DNA from: Poronia punctata
Lineage: Eukaryota; Ascomycota; Sordariomycetes; Xylariales; Xylariaceae
Assembly: GCA_022579005.1 (NCBI GenBank)
Contig: MU401752.1
Coordinates: 1-39,942, forward strand
Direction: 5' to 3'
DNA: 39,942 nt
This document shows positions 1 through 10,051 of the stretch, one piece after another. A program made the position numbers and the translations under genes. Each line of letters opens with the position of its first letter. Positions within the stretch are counted from its first letter, which is position 1. The notes under the pieces were generated by a model. That model saw only the letters and a program-made list of their open reading frames with translations. It made no database searches and was not told where the DNA came from.

Positions 1-1240
1 AAGTATACTTTTTTAAAGTTATAAGTATTTTTTTTAGTTTATTTAAATAAATTAGTAGTAGTTTTTTAATAAATAGCTTTTTAGCTTTAGCTAAAGGTTA
101 TAAAATAAAAGTATTATTTTTATTTTTTGCTTATAAAAAAAGTGCTTATTAATATTAAAAATATATTTTTACTTTTTAACTTTTAAGCTTAGTTTTTTAT
201 TTTTTTTTTATTAAATATTATAAAAAACCTTTTAATTATTTTTGTTTTTTTAAGCTTTTAGTTAATTGCTATGCGTATTTAAAAGTTAGCAGCTAATTTT
301 AAATAATAAAGCTTGCTTTTATATATTTATTTTTTATATATTATTTTAAACGTATTATATTAATATTTATATTTTTTGCTAAAAGCTTTAAAAAGTTGTT
401 AAAAAAAAAAGTAAGTGCTAAGCAACGCGTTAAGTTTATATTGCTTAAGTTATAAAATATAATAATCTTATTTTATAATAAATTTTTTAAAGTTTTTAAT
501 TAGTTTTTTTATGCTTTTTTTAATAAAGTTAAAAAAGTTTGCTTAAGCAATAGCTAATAGTATTTTAGTTATAGTCTTTTTAATTTTTTAAAAGTTATTA
601 TACTATTTATTTACTTTTTTATTATATTTTATATAAAAAGCTTTATAGTTTTTAAATATAATATTATTTATTTAAATTTTTAGCTTTGCTATTTTATTAT
701 TAAGCTTTTTTTAAGCTTTAATACTTTGTTTATATTTATTTTTAAAAAATATAAATGTTAATTTAAACTTTTTAGTAAAGTTAAAAAAATTTATTAAAAA
801 ATTTTTAATATTAACTTATTTATTTTTATTTAAAGTAAAAGTATTTTTAGCTATATAAAACCTAAATTTAGTTTTTTTAGTAGCAAAAATAATAAGCTTT
901 TTATTAAGTTTAATAATATTAATAAGTTTAAATTATTTAAGCTAAAGTTTTTTATTTTTTAAGTTAATATATTACTATAGCTATAAAGCTAAAGCTTTTA
1001 TTTTAAATTTTTTATTTTAGTAATAAAATTTTTTTAAACAAAATAGTTTAATTTTATTAGCTAATACTATTATTATTAAGTTATTATGCTATTAAGCTTT
1101 AATAATAATAATAAGCAATATAAGACTTTTAATTATTAAAACTAGCATAAATAGCTAAATTATATATATTAATTAATATATGCATAAAAAGGTTAAACTT
1201 TTCTTTTTTGCAAAATTTGCATATACTAAATAGGTAAGAA
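1..1240. repeat. AT-rich, RIP-like gene-free block (left)
   Basis: This block has no credible reading frame. A hand count over 241-780 gives 47 G and 30 C in 540 bases, about 14% GC. In that sample CpA plus TpG (about 15) is lower than ApC plus GpT (about 28), the bias expected after repeat-induced point mutation (RIP). No CC dinucleotide occurs there, and 22 of the 30 C are preceded by G. The edge with normal-composition DNA is sharp, around 1200-1260. The block is most likely a degraded transposon or heterochromatic repeat; no element family can be read from it. Confidence 0.75.
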
Positions 1241-1825
1241 GGAACTTTTTATAAGAGGACCTTTTCTTTTATAGTAGTCCTTACTGCAGCCGTATAACTT
1301 CTACTGTATAGGTATTACATTAATTCCTGTCATCTCATGACCTGTTGGATCTAACATGTACACGTACACACTTGCCTGGTTATACATTGACAGCAACTAC
1401 GCTCTGATTAGGTGAGCAACCAACCTCATACGGGTAAAAAGGTATCATGCAAAACGTTCATCTCAGACATCATCTACACTTCACATGGACATTGCCAATC
1501 ACTTCAGTAAGATGTCAAGGAACACGAGCATGGTATGTGCCGAATGTGGTTCGTGTAAAGGCAGACTGATGTGTAGTCCGCAACGAGGCAAAGCCTATGT
1601 ACTCGGGGGATCCTAATCCTCTCTTTCCCTGATCCCTAACTCAAACCAGCAGTCTCTCTCAAGTGAGACCGGATAAAAACAAACGCAATCAATCCATGCC
1701 CTGAAACTCCTAACGCACCACAAGATTCCAACCCTTTCCATCAGTCGAGATGCTCCAATCATAAGTCGAAAGAAGGTGCCATGTCGACATAGAATAAGGA
1801 GATGGGTAGGTGTAGACGAGTTTAT
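1241..1825. other. intergenic, no gene seen
   Basis: Normal-composition DNA between the AT-rich block and the 3' end of the three-headed Myb-like gene. I see no coding signal on either strand. The right end should hold that gene's 3'UTR: on the minus strand the stop codon is immediately followed by ATAAA. Confidence 0.5.
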
Positions 1826-2479
1826 TTAGGCAAGACCTTCGTCATTGGAGTCGTGATCCTCGTCATGCCTACAGTCACAAAGTTATAGTCAGTAGTCTGG
1901 TAAGTAGGGTCTGGGAAAAGGGAAAACTTACTCAATCTTGAGCTTCTTCTCTTCTTTGACCAGAATCTCTTCCTCCTCGGCATCGTCAGTGCTAGCGGCG
2001 GGTGCCTTTCGCTTACGACCACCAGGGGTCTTGGGCGTCTTGGGTGTTCTAGGAGTCTTGGGCTTCGCATCCCCATTCTTGCCTGTTTTCTTGGGGGTAG
2101 CGGGCACAGAGCCCTCGCCGGCAGGGGCGCCCTCCTTGCGCTTCAGCTTCTGAAGATGCTGTCTGTAAGAAAAATCATAAATGTCAGCGACCATCAAAAT
2201 AATAATAATAATAATGACAAGTAATGAAATTCCGAAACTCAACAATGCTGTTGTGTATTAGTATTCTCGATATCTTATATCGGTTGTCACGAGGCATGGT
2301 CTTGGAGGGGGTCATTACAGAGCGGCGTTATAAGTGTAGGAATAGCCTTTGGCATGGAGATGTTCAATGATCTCGTCCCATTGCTGGGTACTGGGCGGAG
2401 CGACATCGATAATCTCCATAAGGAGATCGGAACGAGTCTTGTCGTTCCAGACTGTGCGTCCGGCAGCCGTAGTCGCCAT
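1826..2479 (-). CDS. Myb/SANT-like small protein: proximal head exon 1c plus common tail exons 2 and 3
   Basis: Exons are 2479-2319, 2162-1932 and 1868-1826, giving 144 residues. Exon 1c encodes a compact helical head of 54 residues: a Trp near residue 11, then DLLMEIIDV, a second Trp near 34, and GYSYTYNAAL. It ends in phase 2 with donor GTAATG. Exon 2 starts QHLQKLKRKEG and continues as a Lys/Thr/Pro tail with KTPKTPKTP repeats and a weak AT-hook-like PGGRKRK. Its apparent stop is part of donor GTAAGT. A 63-bp intron leads to exon 3, which adds a short acidic tail ending EGLA. The exon 2 acceptor has a good CTGAC branch site and TTCTTACAG. I recognise the family as the small fungal Myb-like proteins (Pfam Myb_DNA-bind_8 type, from memory). 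It probably binds DNA in the nucleus; the targets are unknown. An in-frame ATG lies six codons upstream of the chosen start. Confidence 0.75.
2195..2216. repeat. AAT/ATT trinucleotide microsatellite in the common intron
   Basis: About six AAT repeats on the plus strand (ATT on the gene strand), just upstream of the CTGAC branch site and acceptor shared by the three predicted head exons. A simple repeat here could vary between strains and alter acceptor strength, but that is inference. Confidence 0.8.
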
Positions 2480-2616
2480 TGTAAGAGATGTAATCAAGGT
2501 TGGTGGGGAATAAAAGGTAGTAGAACAGAGAATATGAATTATAAACCCAGGTGGTTGATGAGGGACATTATTTTATAAAGTAAGAAATGATGGGCGATGT
2601 GTAATGGAGTTGAGCA

Positions 2617-2700
2617 GTGAGAAGGGGGTAGTGAGAAGAGGGAAGTGAGAAGAGGGAAGTGAGAAGAGGGAAGTGAGAAGAGGGAAGTGAGAAGAGGAAA
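2617..2700. repeat. 14-bp minisatellite, six copies
   Basis: Six head-to-tail copies of GTGAGAAGAGGGAA fill exactly 84 bases. Four central copies are identical; the first and last each differ by one or two bases. It lies between head exons 1b and 1c of the Myb-like gene. On the gene strand it is CT-rich, like many fungal core promoters and 5' leaders, so it may belong to the promoter of exon 1c. Confidence 0.9.
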
Positions 2701-2791
2701 GTGAATGTGGGAGTGGTAAATGTGGATGGCATCAACATATAAGGTATAGTGGAATGGGAAAAGAAAAATGGCAAGTAGTAAAAATACAAAC

Positions 2792-2940
2792 CGAATTGCA
2801 TTCCACGTAGTATCAATGCCTCGGGCCTTCATGCCTGCCACCATAGCATCCTTTTCCTCATCAGAGAATTTGAGTGAGGTAACTTCAATCATAGTCATGA
2901 AGAAGCATTCGACAGTTTGCTGATCCCATTTGACAGGCAT
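2792..2940 (-). CDS. alternative first exon 1b of the Myb/SANT-like gene
   Basis: The ATG at 2940 opens a 50-residue head: MPVKWDQQ, a helical stretch EVTSLKF, DAMVAGMKARG, then DTTWNAIR, where the R codon is split as CG. It ends in phase 2 at donor GTTTGT. Joined to the acceptor at 2163 it reads NAIR-QHLQKLKRKEG and gives a 140-residue protein. The layout (early Trp, helix, helix, G-I/Y-x-T-x-A-I-R) matches heads 1a and 1c. No tail exon of its own lies between this donor and exon 1c: that 312-bp stretch holds only the minisatellite and CT-rich DNA. The upstream AG beside the ATG would be out of frame with head 1a, so joining the heads into one protein is unlikely. The non-consensus third donor base makes this the weakest of the three splice calls by that criterion. 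Confidence 0.65.
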
Positions 2941-3276
2941 CTTGATTCGATATGATGGCGAATGTAGAGATTTATGACGGAAAGGCAGATAAGAAGTAAT
3001 TAAAGGAAGTGAGGTTGGTACAAGAGAAGGAAATAATGGAACTGTGGTTGTAGAAGATGGAGATTGCTGGCGGACGAAGAGTAGAAGATGGCAAGTAAGG
3101 GAAGAAGAGAGGCCCGAGTGGTTCAAAATAACAAGTCAACTACCACGTATTTTCCCAGGTGGGATATATATGTACATGTACATGTACATCTGTTGGCAGG
3201 TACCAGTACAAGTAGATATCTACTTATGATGATACCACACGTTTAAGAAAAGAACAAAATGAAAAATGCATCTTAC

Positions 3277-3440
3277 CGAATACCTTCCCAAGTGGTATTG
3301 AAGCCATTGCCTTCCATTTCGGCGAGGATAGCTTGCTGCTGTTCAGGCGGAAAAGTTCCGTGCACACGAGCGATGGCAGCGGCCAAAGCACTGTCTGCCT
3401 CTCCCGTCCAGAAAGGGCCTCGTCCTCGAGTAGTCGACAT
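3277..3440 (-). CDS. alternative first exon 1a of the Myb/SANT-like gene (distal)
   Basis: The ATG at 3440 opens a 55-residue head: MSTTRGRGPFW, an Ala-rich helix SALAAAIARV, PPEQQQAILAEM, then GFNTTWEGIR. It ends in phase 2 at a good donor, GTAAGA. Splicing to the shared acceptor at 2163 reads EGIR-QHLQKLKRKEG, making a 145-residue protein with a 1.1-kb intron that spans heads 1b and 1c. No alternative tail is visible between 3276 and 2941. The frame stays open upstream for 26 codons, but the context and the match to the other heads favour MSTTRG as the start. Alternatives are that it is a decayed tandem copy that lost its tail, or that it makes only a head peptide, since intron retention gives a stop immediately at the donor. 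Confidence 0.65.
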
Positions 3441-4233
3441 TTTGTGATGATGCGTAGTTATCTTGAAGAAAGTATTGAGGCAGTAGACGATAATAGTACC
3501 GGAAGAACAATATGGCAATTAATTGACTTGGAGTGATAAGTTCAAGGTGACGGTGGGATAGCTGAAGGGAATGCGGGAGGGCAGCGTGATGGTGAAAGTT
3601 CTGATATGAAATTTTGGAAGGGTTAACGAAGTTGGTATGTGCAAGGAAAGTTGTAAGTTGCTACGCGACCAGTATGTACCATATGTTGACTGCGTGTATG
3701 TACTTTTCATATTCGTCATTGTATACTTAGCGTTTAGCTAACCACCCGGCCATAGGGACAGATACATGTGCATAATCCTCTATACACCCTTATCTGATTG
3801 TAATTAGAAATGACCGCTACCAGATGTCTCGTCACTTCGTTAGTGCTTCGTCTATCAAAATCCTGTTTACGCCCGTCTCCCCACAGCCCTCCTTTCATAC
3901 GGCCTCCAACATGGCCTTAGAACAACAGAATACCGCTTCAAGCGTAATATATATGGCAAACCCGGCGCCAGCGATGAGTGCCACGGTTTGAGCAGACGTG
4001 TTTGTACAGAACCGTCCAAAAAAACCCAAGGCCACATGTAATCGAACCTTTATAAGAATAAAACGCACCCGGTCTTGGCACGATGAGCTTTCTCTCTTGT
4101 GCGAAAGTAGCCAGTCATTACCGAAATCACCAATTTGGTTTGTGCTGGGGACCCCATACGACCGCCATGGTCCCAAATGCCAGCCTTGGAACCCAGCGAG
4201 TCGCTGACTGATATATGCCGCACTCGTTCCCGG
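3441..4233. other. intergenic region between tandem Myb-like genes
   Basis: This stretch separates the last exon of the 4234-5303 gene from head exon 1a. It should contain the 3'UTR of the former and the promoter of the latter. The short reading frames here have no recognisable features. Confidence 0.5.
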
Positions 4234-5303
4234 TTAGGCTTCGCCGTAATACCTGATATACAGTTAGAAAACATTCCTACTTCCTATATAGGTCAGGTGT
4301 TGTGCTTACTCTGGTGGGTAGTCTTCCACCGCAGAAGCGATACCATCAGCCGCTAGAACAAGCGCCGCCTCGTCACTGTTGACGTGCGACACCGCCTCGC
4401 CGACACTGGCTTCTACATCAACCTCGAGCCGTTGACGTTTCGAAGGCTGTTCTTGTACATCAGGACTAGACCTCAACTGCTTGGTGGGTCTTGAGCTCGT
4501 GACCGGTTCGTCAGTAGGAGCGTTAACCGGCGCAGAGGGTGCCGGCAACGGATTGCTAGCTAAGGTCTCGGGCGGAGTATTCTCTTTTGGTTGAGGTTGT
4601 GCCTGCTGGGTGTCCGGCAACGGCGCCGGTGGCAATTTCCTCGGCCGCCCACGTCCAGGACCCGGACGACGCGTAATGACGGGATTCCCAGGCGAGATTT
4701 CTTTACGTTGACTATCCAAGCTGGATTTAGTAGATTCGGACTTGTGCTGAGCCCGACGTAGGCCCTGGAAATGTTGACTATTGCGCGTTAGTGTTACGAG
4801 GCAGTATGATAGAACCAATGGAGAGAATGGCTCGATGTATATCCCGAGGAGTCAGGGGAGAAATTGGCTTAGGAACCGACAAGACTGAATTCTGGGGAGG
4901 TTTCGCAATCAGCGTATTTATAGTACAGCGGACGCAGCACAGACAAGCATGTACACCAGGTCCTGACTGGTGAGATATATTCGGATGGGCGTTGTGCCGT
5001 AGCCGAGGGCAGGCATGGGTAAAAAGTCGGTGGAGTTTGGGGAGACGGGCCAAGCCGGTGCAACAAGAGAGAGTTCCCGTCGCGAATAAAGTAGAAGTGA
5101 CCTTGTGCAATGATAGGGAAAAGGCACACAAGACAAGACCCAGCTACTCACCGACATCCCTCATTAGTAAAGCCGTATCCTATCGACCGCATATGATGAC
5201 CAATATTGGTCCATTCGGCGCCACTTATGACACCAATGTTCTTTACCGAAAGAATTGTAAAGAATAGGTCTTTGTCCGCTCTGTCATTCCAATTTTTATT
5301 CAT
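4234..5303 (-). CDS. Myb/SANT-like protein with AT-hook tail
   Basis: Three exons, 5303-5152, 4777-4310 and 4252-4234, give 212 residues. Exon 1 (MNKNWNDRADKDLFF...) has the family head: an early Trp, helices, GAEWTNIGHHM, then GYGFTNEGCR, ending in phase 2 at consensus donor GTGAGT. Exon 2 begins QHFQGLRRAQHK, clearly homologous to QHLQKLKRKEG of the neighbouring gene, and carries a true AT-hook GRGRPRK near residues 92-98 in a Pro/Ser/Thr-rich disordered region. What looks like a stop after DYPPE is part of donor GTAAGC; a 57-bp intron with CTAAC leads to exon 3, which ends YYGEA. Both introns have the same phase as in the downstream gene, so the two are tandem paralogs. Intron 1 (374 bp) is long for this genome but has ACTAAC just before the acceptor. 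A nuclear DNA-binding role is inferred from the head and AT-hook. Confidence 0.72.
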
Positions 5304-8196
5304 TTTATATGTAGAACCGTTGGAATTATAGGTAGCGTTGGATTATTAGTGTCGCAAACAAATAGGTCGCTGCTGAGCTGCAGCAGCAATACAGGCGCAG
5401 CGCAATTAAGACAATGGGCAAGAGCGATGCAAATTGGAGCAATCGATGTTATGAGACCGACACAAGCTCTATTGGCTACAGCTTTCCAGGTAGAATGACG
5501 ACTTTATCTTGGCAAGTCGTCAGCAGTTGTGAGAGCGATTATGAGGTGAGAAGATGATAGCTGTGACAGCGCAGCTCTCTTGGAACACGTGATTATTAAT
5601 GAGAACAATATGTCGCGACGAAGTAGTAACTTGCAAGGTACCTGCAGGTAAGTACCTGTATATACAAGGCGGTGATGGATCCCGGATAATCTACAGCCTG
5701 GAGGTAGGCAGGTACTTGCATTTACCTACAAAGATATGTAACGTACCAGGTACTCTGTTTACTGAAGGTGTAACATCAAATAGGTGCATTGGTCTACAAG
5801 TATACAAAGTACCGACATAGAGTCGTACTCTATTATCGTAGACCTACCTACATGCAGGTTAGATTACTATACCAAGGGCCACCCCCGAACACCGCGTAAG
5901 TAGGCAATTGTTAATAATAAAAAATGAATTTGGAGTATTATGTATGATTAAGAGCAAATTCCAGTCTACACGTATTATATAACAGCATGTATCGTAGTAC
6001 TAAGGATGGTATTGGAGATTGTGATGAGCTTGGCCCAGTTAAGCCTACATAATTCAGACGCCTTGTATATGCAAGCTCGAAAGGACTCGGGATCATCGTC
6101 AAGGAGAAGTACAAAACGCTCAGGTATCCCATCCCTGGAGGGGTACTCACGTGAATTGGCGACTGCGACGTGAGTGACTGGCCCACACAGTGTCATACTT
6201 AGTGTATCATTACGCGTCTAGCTCCCCAACCTCCCCATTTTATATTTCTTTTTCCTTCTCGTCTCGGAGTCTTTTACCCATTTATTCACCATCCGTCCAT
6301 CCCACCGCTTGGGAGTCACGTTCCGCATGGTATCTCCAAGGAGACTTGCCTACCATAGCCGACTAGGTGCTACCTGCCTGCCTCGAATCTCAGTCTTTAT
6401 CTGTGGCTAAAGTCATTATGTCCTGTGGTCTGATCCTGTCTATGGACATATGAATATCTCATTCCAGTCGTCAAATTTGGTTCTTCAAAGCAAGCGTTGG
6501 ACCTGTGGCGTCTGCATACGACCACGCACGTACAAACAAGGACGGCCAACAGAAATCCATTTACGCGTACCTATCAGTCCGCTAGCTATCGGTCGAGTAC
6601 CTAATATAATTCTACTTTAGCTTGCTTCAACCTCAGCTGACAGGGGCAGAAGCCGCGGAACCTACTTCAGTTCCCCTCTCCCCCAACCTCCTAATTGAAG
6701 GAGCATGACTCACTTGTTTCAGGCCAATCGCGAGTTCCCGTGCTTCCCCGGCATCTTCGTCACCACTTGACCATCCAATCAATACGTAGCGTAGATAATT
6801 TTATGTGTCTGTTGCTGTTAAAGATGGAGAGGCGTGAGATTGGAAACAAAAGATTCAGTGCGCAATCCAGCGATTGAGCGATCTGTTTCGTCTATCTTCT
6901 TCGTGTCTTGCATAGATCTATCATCCACCCAGCTGGCAGTCGAGTCGAGTTGTGTCGAGGTCGCAACTGCTGTACTTGACTTCCTGTGGGTCTAGCGCCC
7001 AATTTAGCTACGAGTACACATCGATAGTAGGCAGGCACATACCTACTCGTCCTCGTAGACTAGGATTATGTCAAGTAGTATCGATGGACATGTAGAGATA
7101 ATGCGACCCATCTCGAATTACAGCCGGGGTTTGCTGCCTGCAGCTTCAAGTTTTTCTGTCATATTTAAACTCGACTGTGATCCTCGCCGTGTCATAAAAT
7201 GGTGGTGTTGCTAAGATACGCCCAGCAACAGAGGAACAGGCCCTTCTACCGAGATGACGCCTATTGGGCAGCCGAGTTGGGTCCAAAAAACCACTTTACG
7301 CGGTGTGCCGCGTACCATCCCACTTTCGTGTTGGCCACCCCGCTGTCTTTCCTGACAATCCTCGTCAGCCAAGGCAAAAGGCCGAAGATGGTCGCCTCAT
7401 TCGTCGCTTTTCGGAGTTGCTAGGCAACCAAGGCAGCCATGTCTCATCTCTTTTTCCCCTACGAGTAGGGTATTTCGCATACTGTCTGTTGTACAACGTA
7501 TAACGTCGTAGTAAGTAATAGTTCGGTCTAGTACAAGGTAGGTATCCTTGGGAATAAATAGCAACGAGACCAAAGCGGGCTTTTCATGCAAGCACTTAAA
7601 GGGACCCCGCGTTGTTGCAAATGGCCGTTTGACCCCATGCCACTCTAACCTAATGACCTAGGTTAGGCCTCTAAAGGGACGTCCATCCCCTTCGATCGTC
7701 TTTCTTCTTGATGATAAGAGGCGTCCCTTTGCCTAATACCTGGTTTCTCTTACAGTGTGTTGCCGGTCGTCCATCCTCTTTTTTTGTCGTATCGTCGCCA
7801 AGCAGCTGGATTGCTTTTCACTAGTTTCAAGCGATTGTTCCTCTTCTTTGACCCCTGCAGTCTGTGTTGCCTCATCATATTCGGGCCCCAGACTGCTGTG
7901 ATCTGCCCAGCATCTTCCAAGCTGGGTGAGATCTTTATCCAGAACATTTGGCCATATATTCTCCTTGCCTCTTCTCACCGACTTTCACATATACTCCCTT
8001 CGTGACTCACTCAAGCTTTCTCAACCTCCTCACGTTCAGACTAGCCTCATAATCAGACCGACCTCCAAACCACTTCACATAGAGTCGTGCACTTATTATT
8101 CGACCCTATCGCCTCTTCCGAGGCCACTGCGACTGCGCCTGCGACTGTCCCGGTCCTGTATCAAGTCCAGTCCTTCTCCCAACCAAGTTCCCAATC
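5304..8196. other. long intergenic region, no gene seen
   Basis: Nearly 2.9 kb without a frame that looks coding on either strand. It should contain the promoter of the minus-strand Myb-like gene on the left and the CT-rich leader of the plus-strand Myb-like gene on the right (about 7680-8196). Short words such as GTAGGTA and TACCTAC recur, and one TACGAGTA octamer sits at 7009. Frames around 5940-6196 and 7200-7500 lack introns, known motifs or a plausible composition. Confidence 0.5.
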
Positions 8197-9045
8197 ATGT
8201 CTGCAAACAACGACAATGCTATGACGAGATTTCTCTTCGCCATCCTAAAGCAAAAAAACCTCAAAGATGTGAGTTTTGCTGGCTTTCCGAGGGGACATTT
8301 GGGTGTTCCTATCTAATTACTACCACAGATCGACTGGAACAAAGTCGCTCACGATCCTATCCTCTCTCAACCGATAACAAATGGCCATGCAGCTCGGATG
8401 AGATACTCGAGATTCCGATCTGCCATGTTAGGTCTCGAGCCAACCAGGCGGAACCGCACAGGTCCACCCAAGTCAAAAGTCACAAAGTCGAAAAAAGACA
8501 CCAGGACGAGGAGAGAAGATAGTGTGAGGCCAGGCTCTTCTGCTGCCGCCTCACCTGCTGATTCCGCGCCGGAACCACCACAACCAGCACCACATAGGAT
8601 AAAGCAAGAAAATGCACATTACGGCTACAACAGCCGTCTCACACCGGCCTTGACTCCGGGCCCCGTCTCCGGGGCGCCTACCTCTGCGGCCAATCCGGCG
8701 CTTCTTCAAAATCGGTTCCTCACGCCTTGTAGTGACACGGATCCTTTCCCGCCGTCTCCTGCTATGGCGCCCAGTCCTGCTAGCGAGATGATTCATTCAC
8801 AGGGCCCGTTCGGCTTCCACTCAACCGCTTACCATGATCATCATGTCGATGCAGCTTGGGCGCCGGGCACCTCGTACTTTGCCGCGGCTTATCCCTTTGA
8901 TGAATATTCCCCTATCCCATGTGGACACCAACAATATCATCACACGCCACATCCTCAAGAACACATGTCCATGGCTAATCAGTCGATTGAGGCTGAACCT
9001 GAGCGGGTGTACGTGAAGCGGGAGGACATGAACCGGCATGGGTGA
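8197..9045 (+). CDS. Myb-like DNA-binding protein
   Basis: Two exons, 8197-8268 and 8329-9045, give 262 residues. The 60-bp phase-0 intron has donor GTGAGT, a CTAAT branch and acceptor CACAG. Residues 1-60 form a Myb-like head: MTRFLFAILKQKNLKD, then IDWNKVAHD, NGHAARMRYSRFRSAMLGLE. I recognise this as the fungal Myb_DNA-bind_8 type. A Lys/Arg-rich stretch KSKVTKSKKDTRTRR follows, then a long disordered region rich in Pro, Ser, Ala and His, and a sumoylation-like VKRED near the end. It is probably a nuclear DNA-binding protein of unknown target. Its intron lies inside the domain, unlike the two Myb-like genes at 1826-5303, so it is a more distant relative. The stop codon overlaps a possible donor GTGAGC, so a further 3' exon cannot be excluded. 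Confidence 0.75.
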
Positions 9046-9740
9046 GCGTAGATCAAGTTTACGGTACAGATCGAGGGACCTACTACTACCTACATGGTCA
9101 AGGGGTAATAATATTGTACGTGTATGTAATAGAAAACGACCAGTCGGGTCAGGGGCAGGAGATGGCACGGCCTATGGTTCATTACTAGGTATGCGCCAAG
9201 GCGTGGAATATTTATTTTTGCGGCGTCAGAGCGATGATATTATGCTTGCTTGCAGTCCTGCTTTTCATGGTTACGGTAACCTTGTACTTTTACTAGGTAG
9301 ACTAGGAGTTTACTGCATAACTCAACTCCCATATAAGCAGTCGGACATTAACCAGAGCCGCTTAGATGATGTTTTTTCTGCCTGAAATCTTTGTTTTTCG
9401 GTGAGTGACATCCGTGGTAGTCCGCGACCCAAGTTTGCAAGGCAACATCGGTGGCGTCACGGGACGGAACGTCCGAATTTCGATAACCAAAAACCAAAAA
9501 CCACCACCAACACCACTACCGACCTGTATGTAACACAAAAGGTTACTTCTTCACCGCTTCCCCGTCAAACCGGGCGTAACCTAACCTAACCCCTTACCTC
9601 TTTCGTTTCTTTTCTTTTTCACAACCACCGAGAACCAGGTTTCTGGGTTTCTTTGCTTAATCTCGGAGATCTCTTACACAACCATTTTTCGGAGGTCTAG
9701 AACGAACATGGGTAAAAGGTAAGATGGGATAAAAAGGATT

Positions 9741-9755
9741 GGTTCGGTTCGGTTC
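9741..9755. repeat. GGTTC pentamer, three copies
   Basis: Three perfect head-to-tail copies of GGTTC, followed by a GT/TG-rich stretch. It is a short low-complexity tract without visible function. Confidence 0.7.
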
Positions 9756-9921
9756 GTTGTGTTGTTGGGTGTTGGTGGCTGGCTCGCGGGATAGAAGCCG
9801 TATGCACGAAAACCTGGATCGGACCAAGTTTGTCTGTGTAGTATGTATGTACCTGGCAAGGGATGAATGAAGTGAAACTGAAAACGTCCAACGAAAGAAA
9901 AGAAAGAAATTATTTTCGCTT

Positions 9922-10051
9922 CGGTAAGGTAAGGTAGGTTCGTAATATCTCTTGCAGGTGACGTTCCTGTACTCGTAAATTGTTACTTGCTTGGTTAAGC
10001 CCGACCCCTGATGCTGACAGAGCAGAAACGAATCTAGGTAAGGTAAGGTAA
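9922..10051. repeat. two GGTAA arrays about 100 bp apart
   Basis: Short arrays of the pentamer GGTAA occur at 9922-9935 and again at 10036-10051, in the same orientation. They may be fragments of one older array. Confidence 0.6.

Noticed and set aside
2539..3126. 195-codon minus-strand frame containing head 1b
   Set aside because: The frame extends by chance upstream of the real ATG and downstream into the CT-rich intron and minisatellite; only the 2940-2792 part matches the family.
5938..6196. Two overlapping minus-strand frames upstream of the AT-hook gene
   Set aside because: Checked as possible further head exons; they lack the Trp, the G-x-x-T motif and a suitable phase-2 donor.
7926..8522. 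198-codon plus-strand frame overlapping the Myb-like gene
   Set aside because: It runs through the CT-rich leader, exon 1 and the intron in the wrong frame.
9577..9592. CCTAAC repeats resembling telomere DNA
   Set aside because: Only about three copies, and the unit is not the fungal CCCTAA; probably a short chance repeat.
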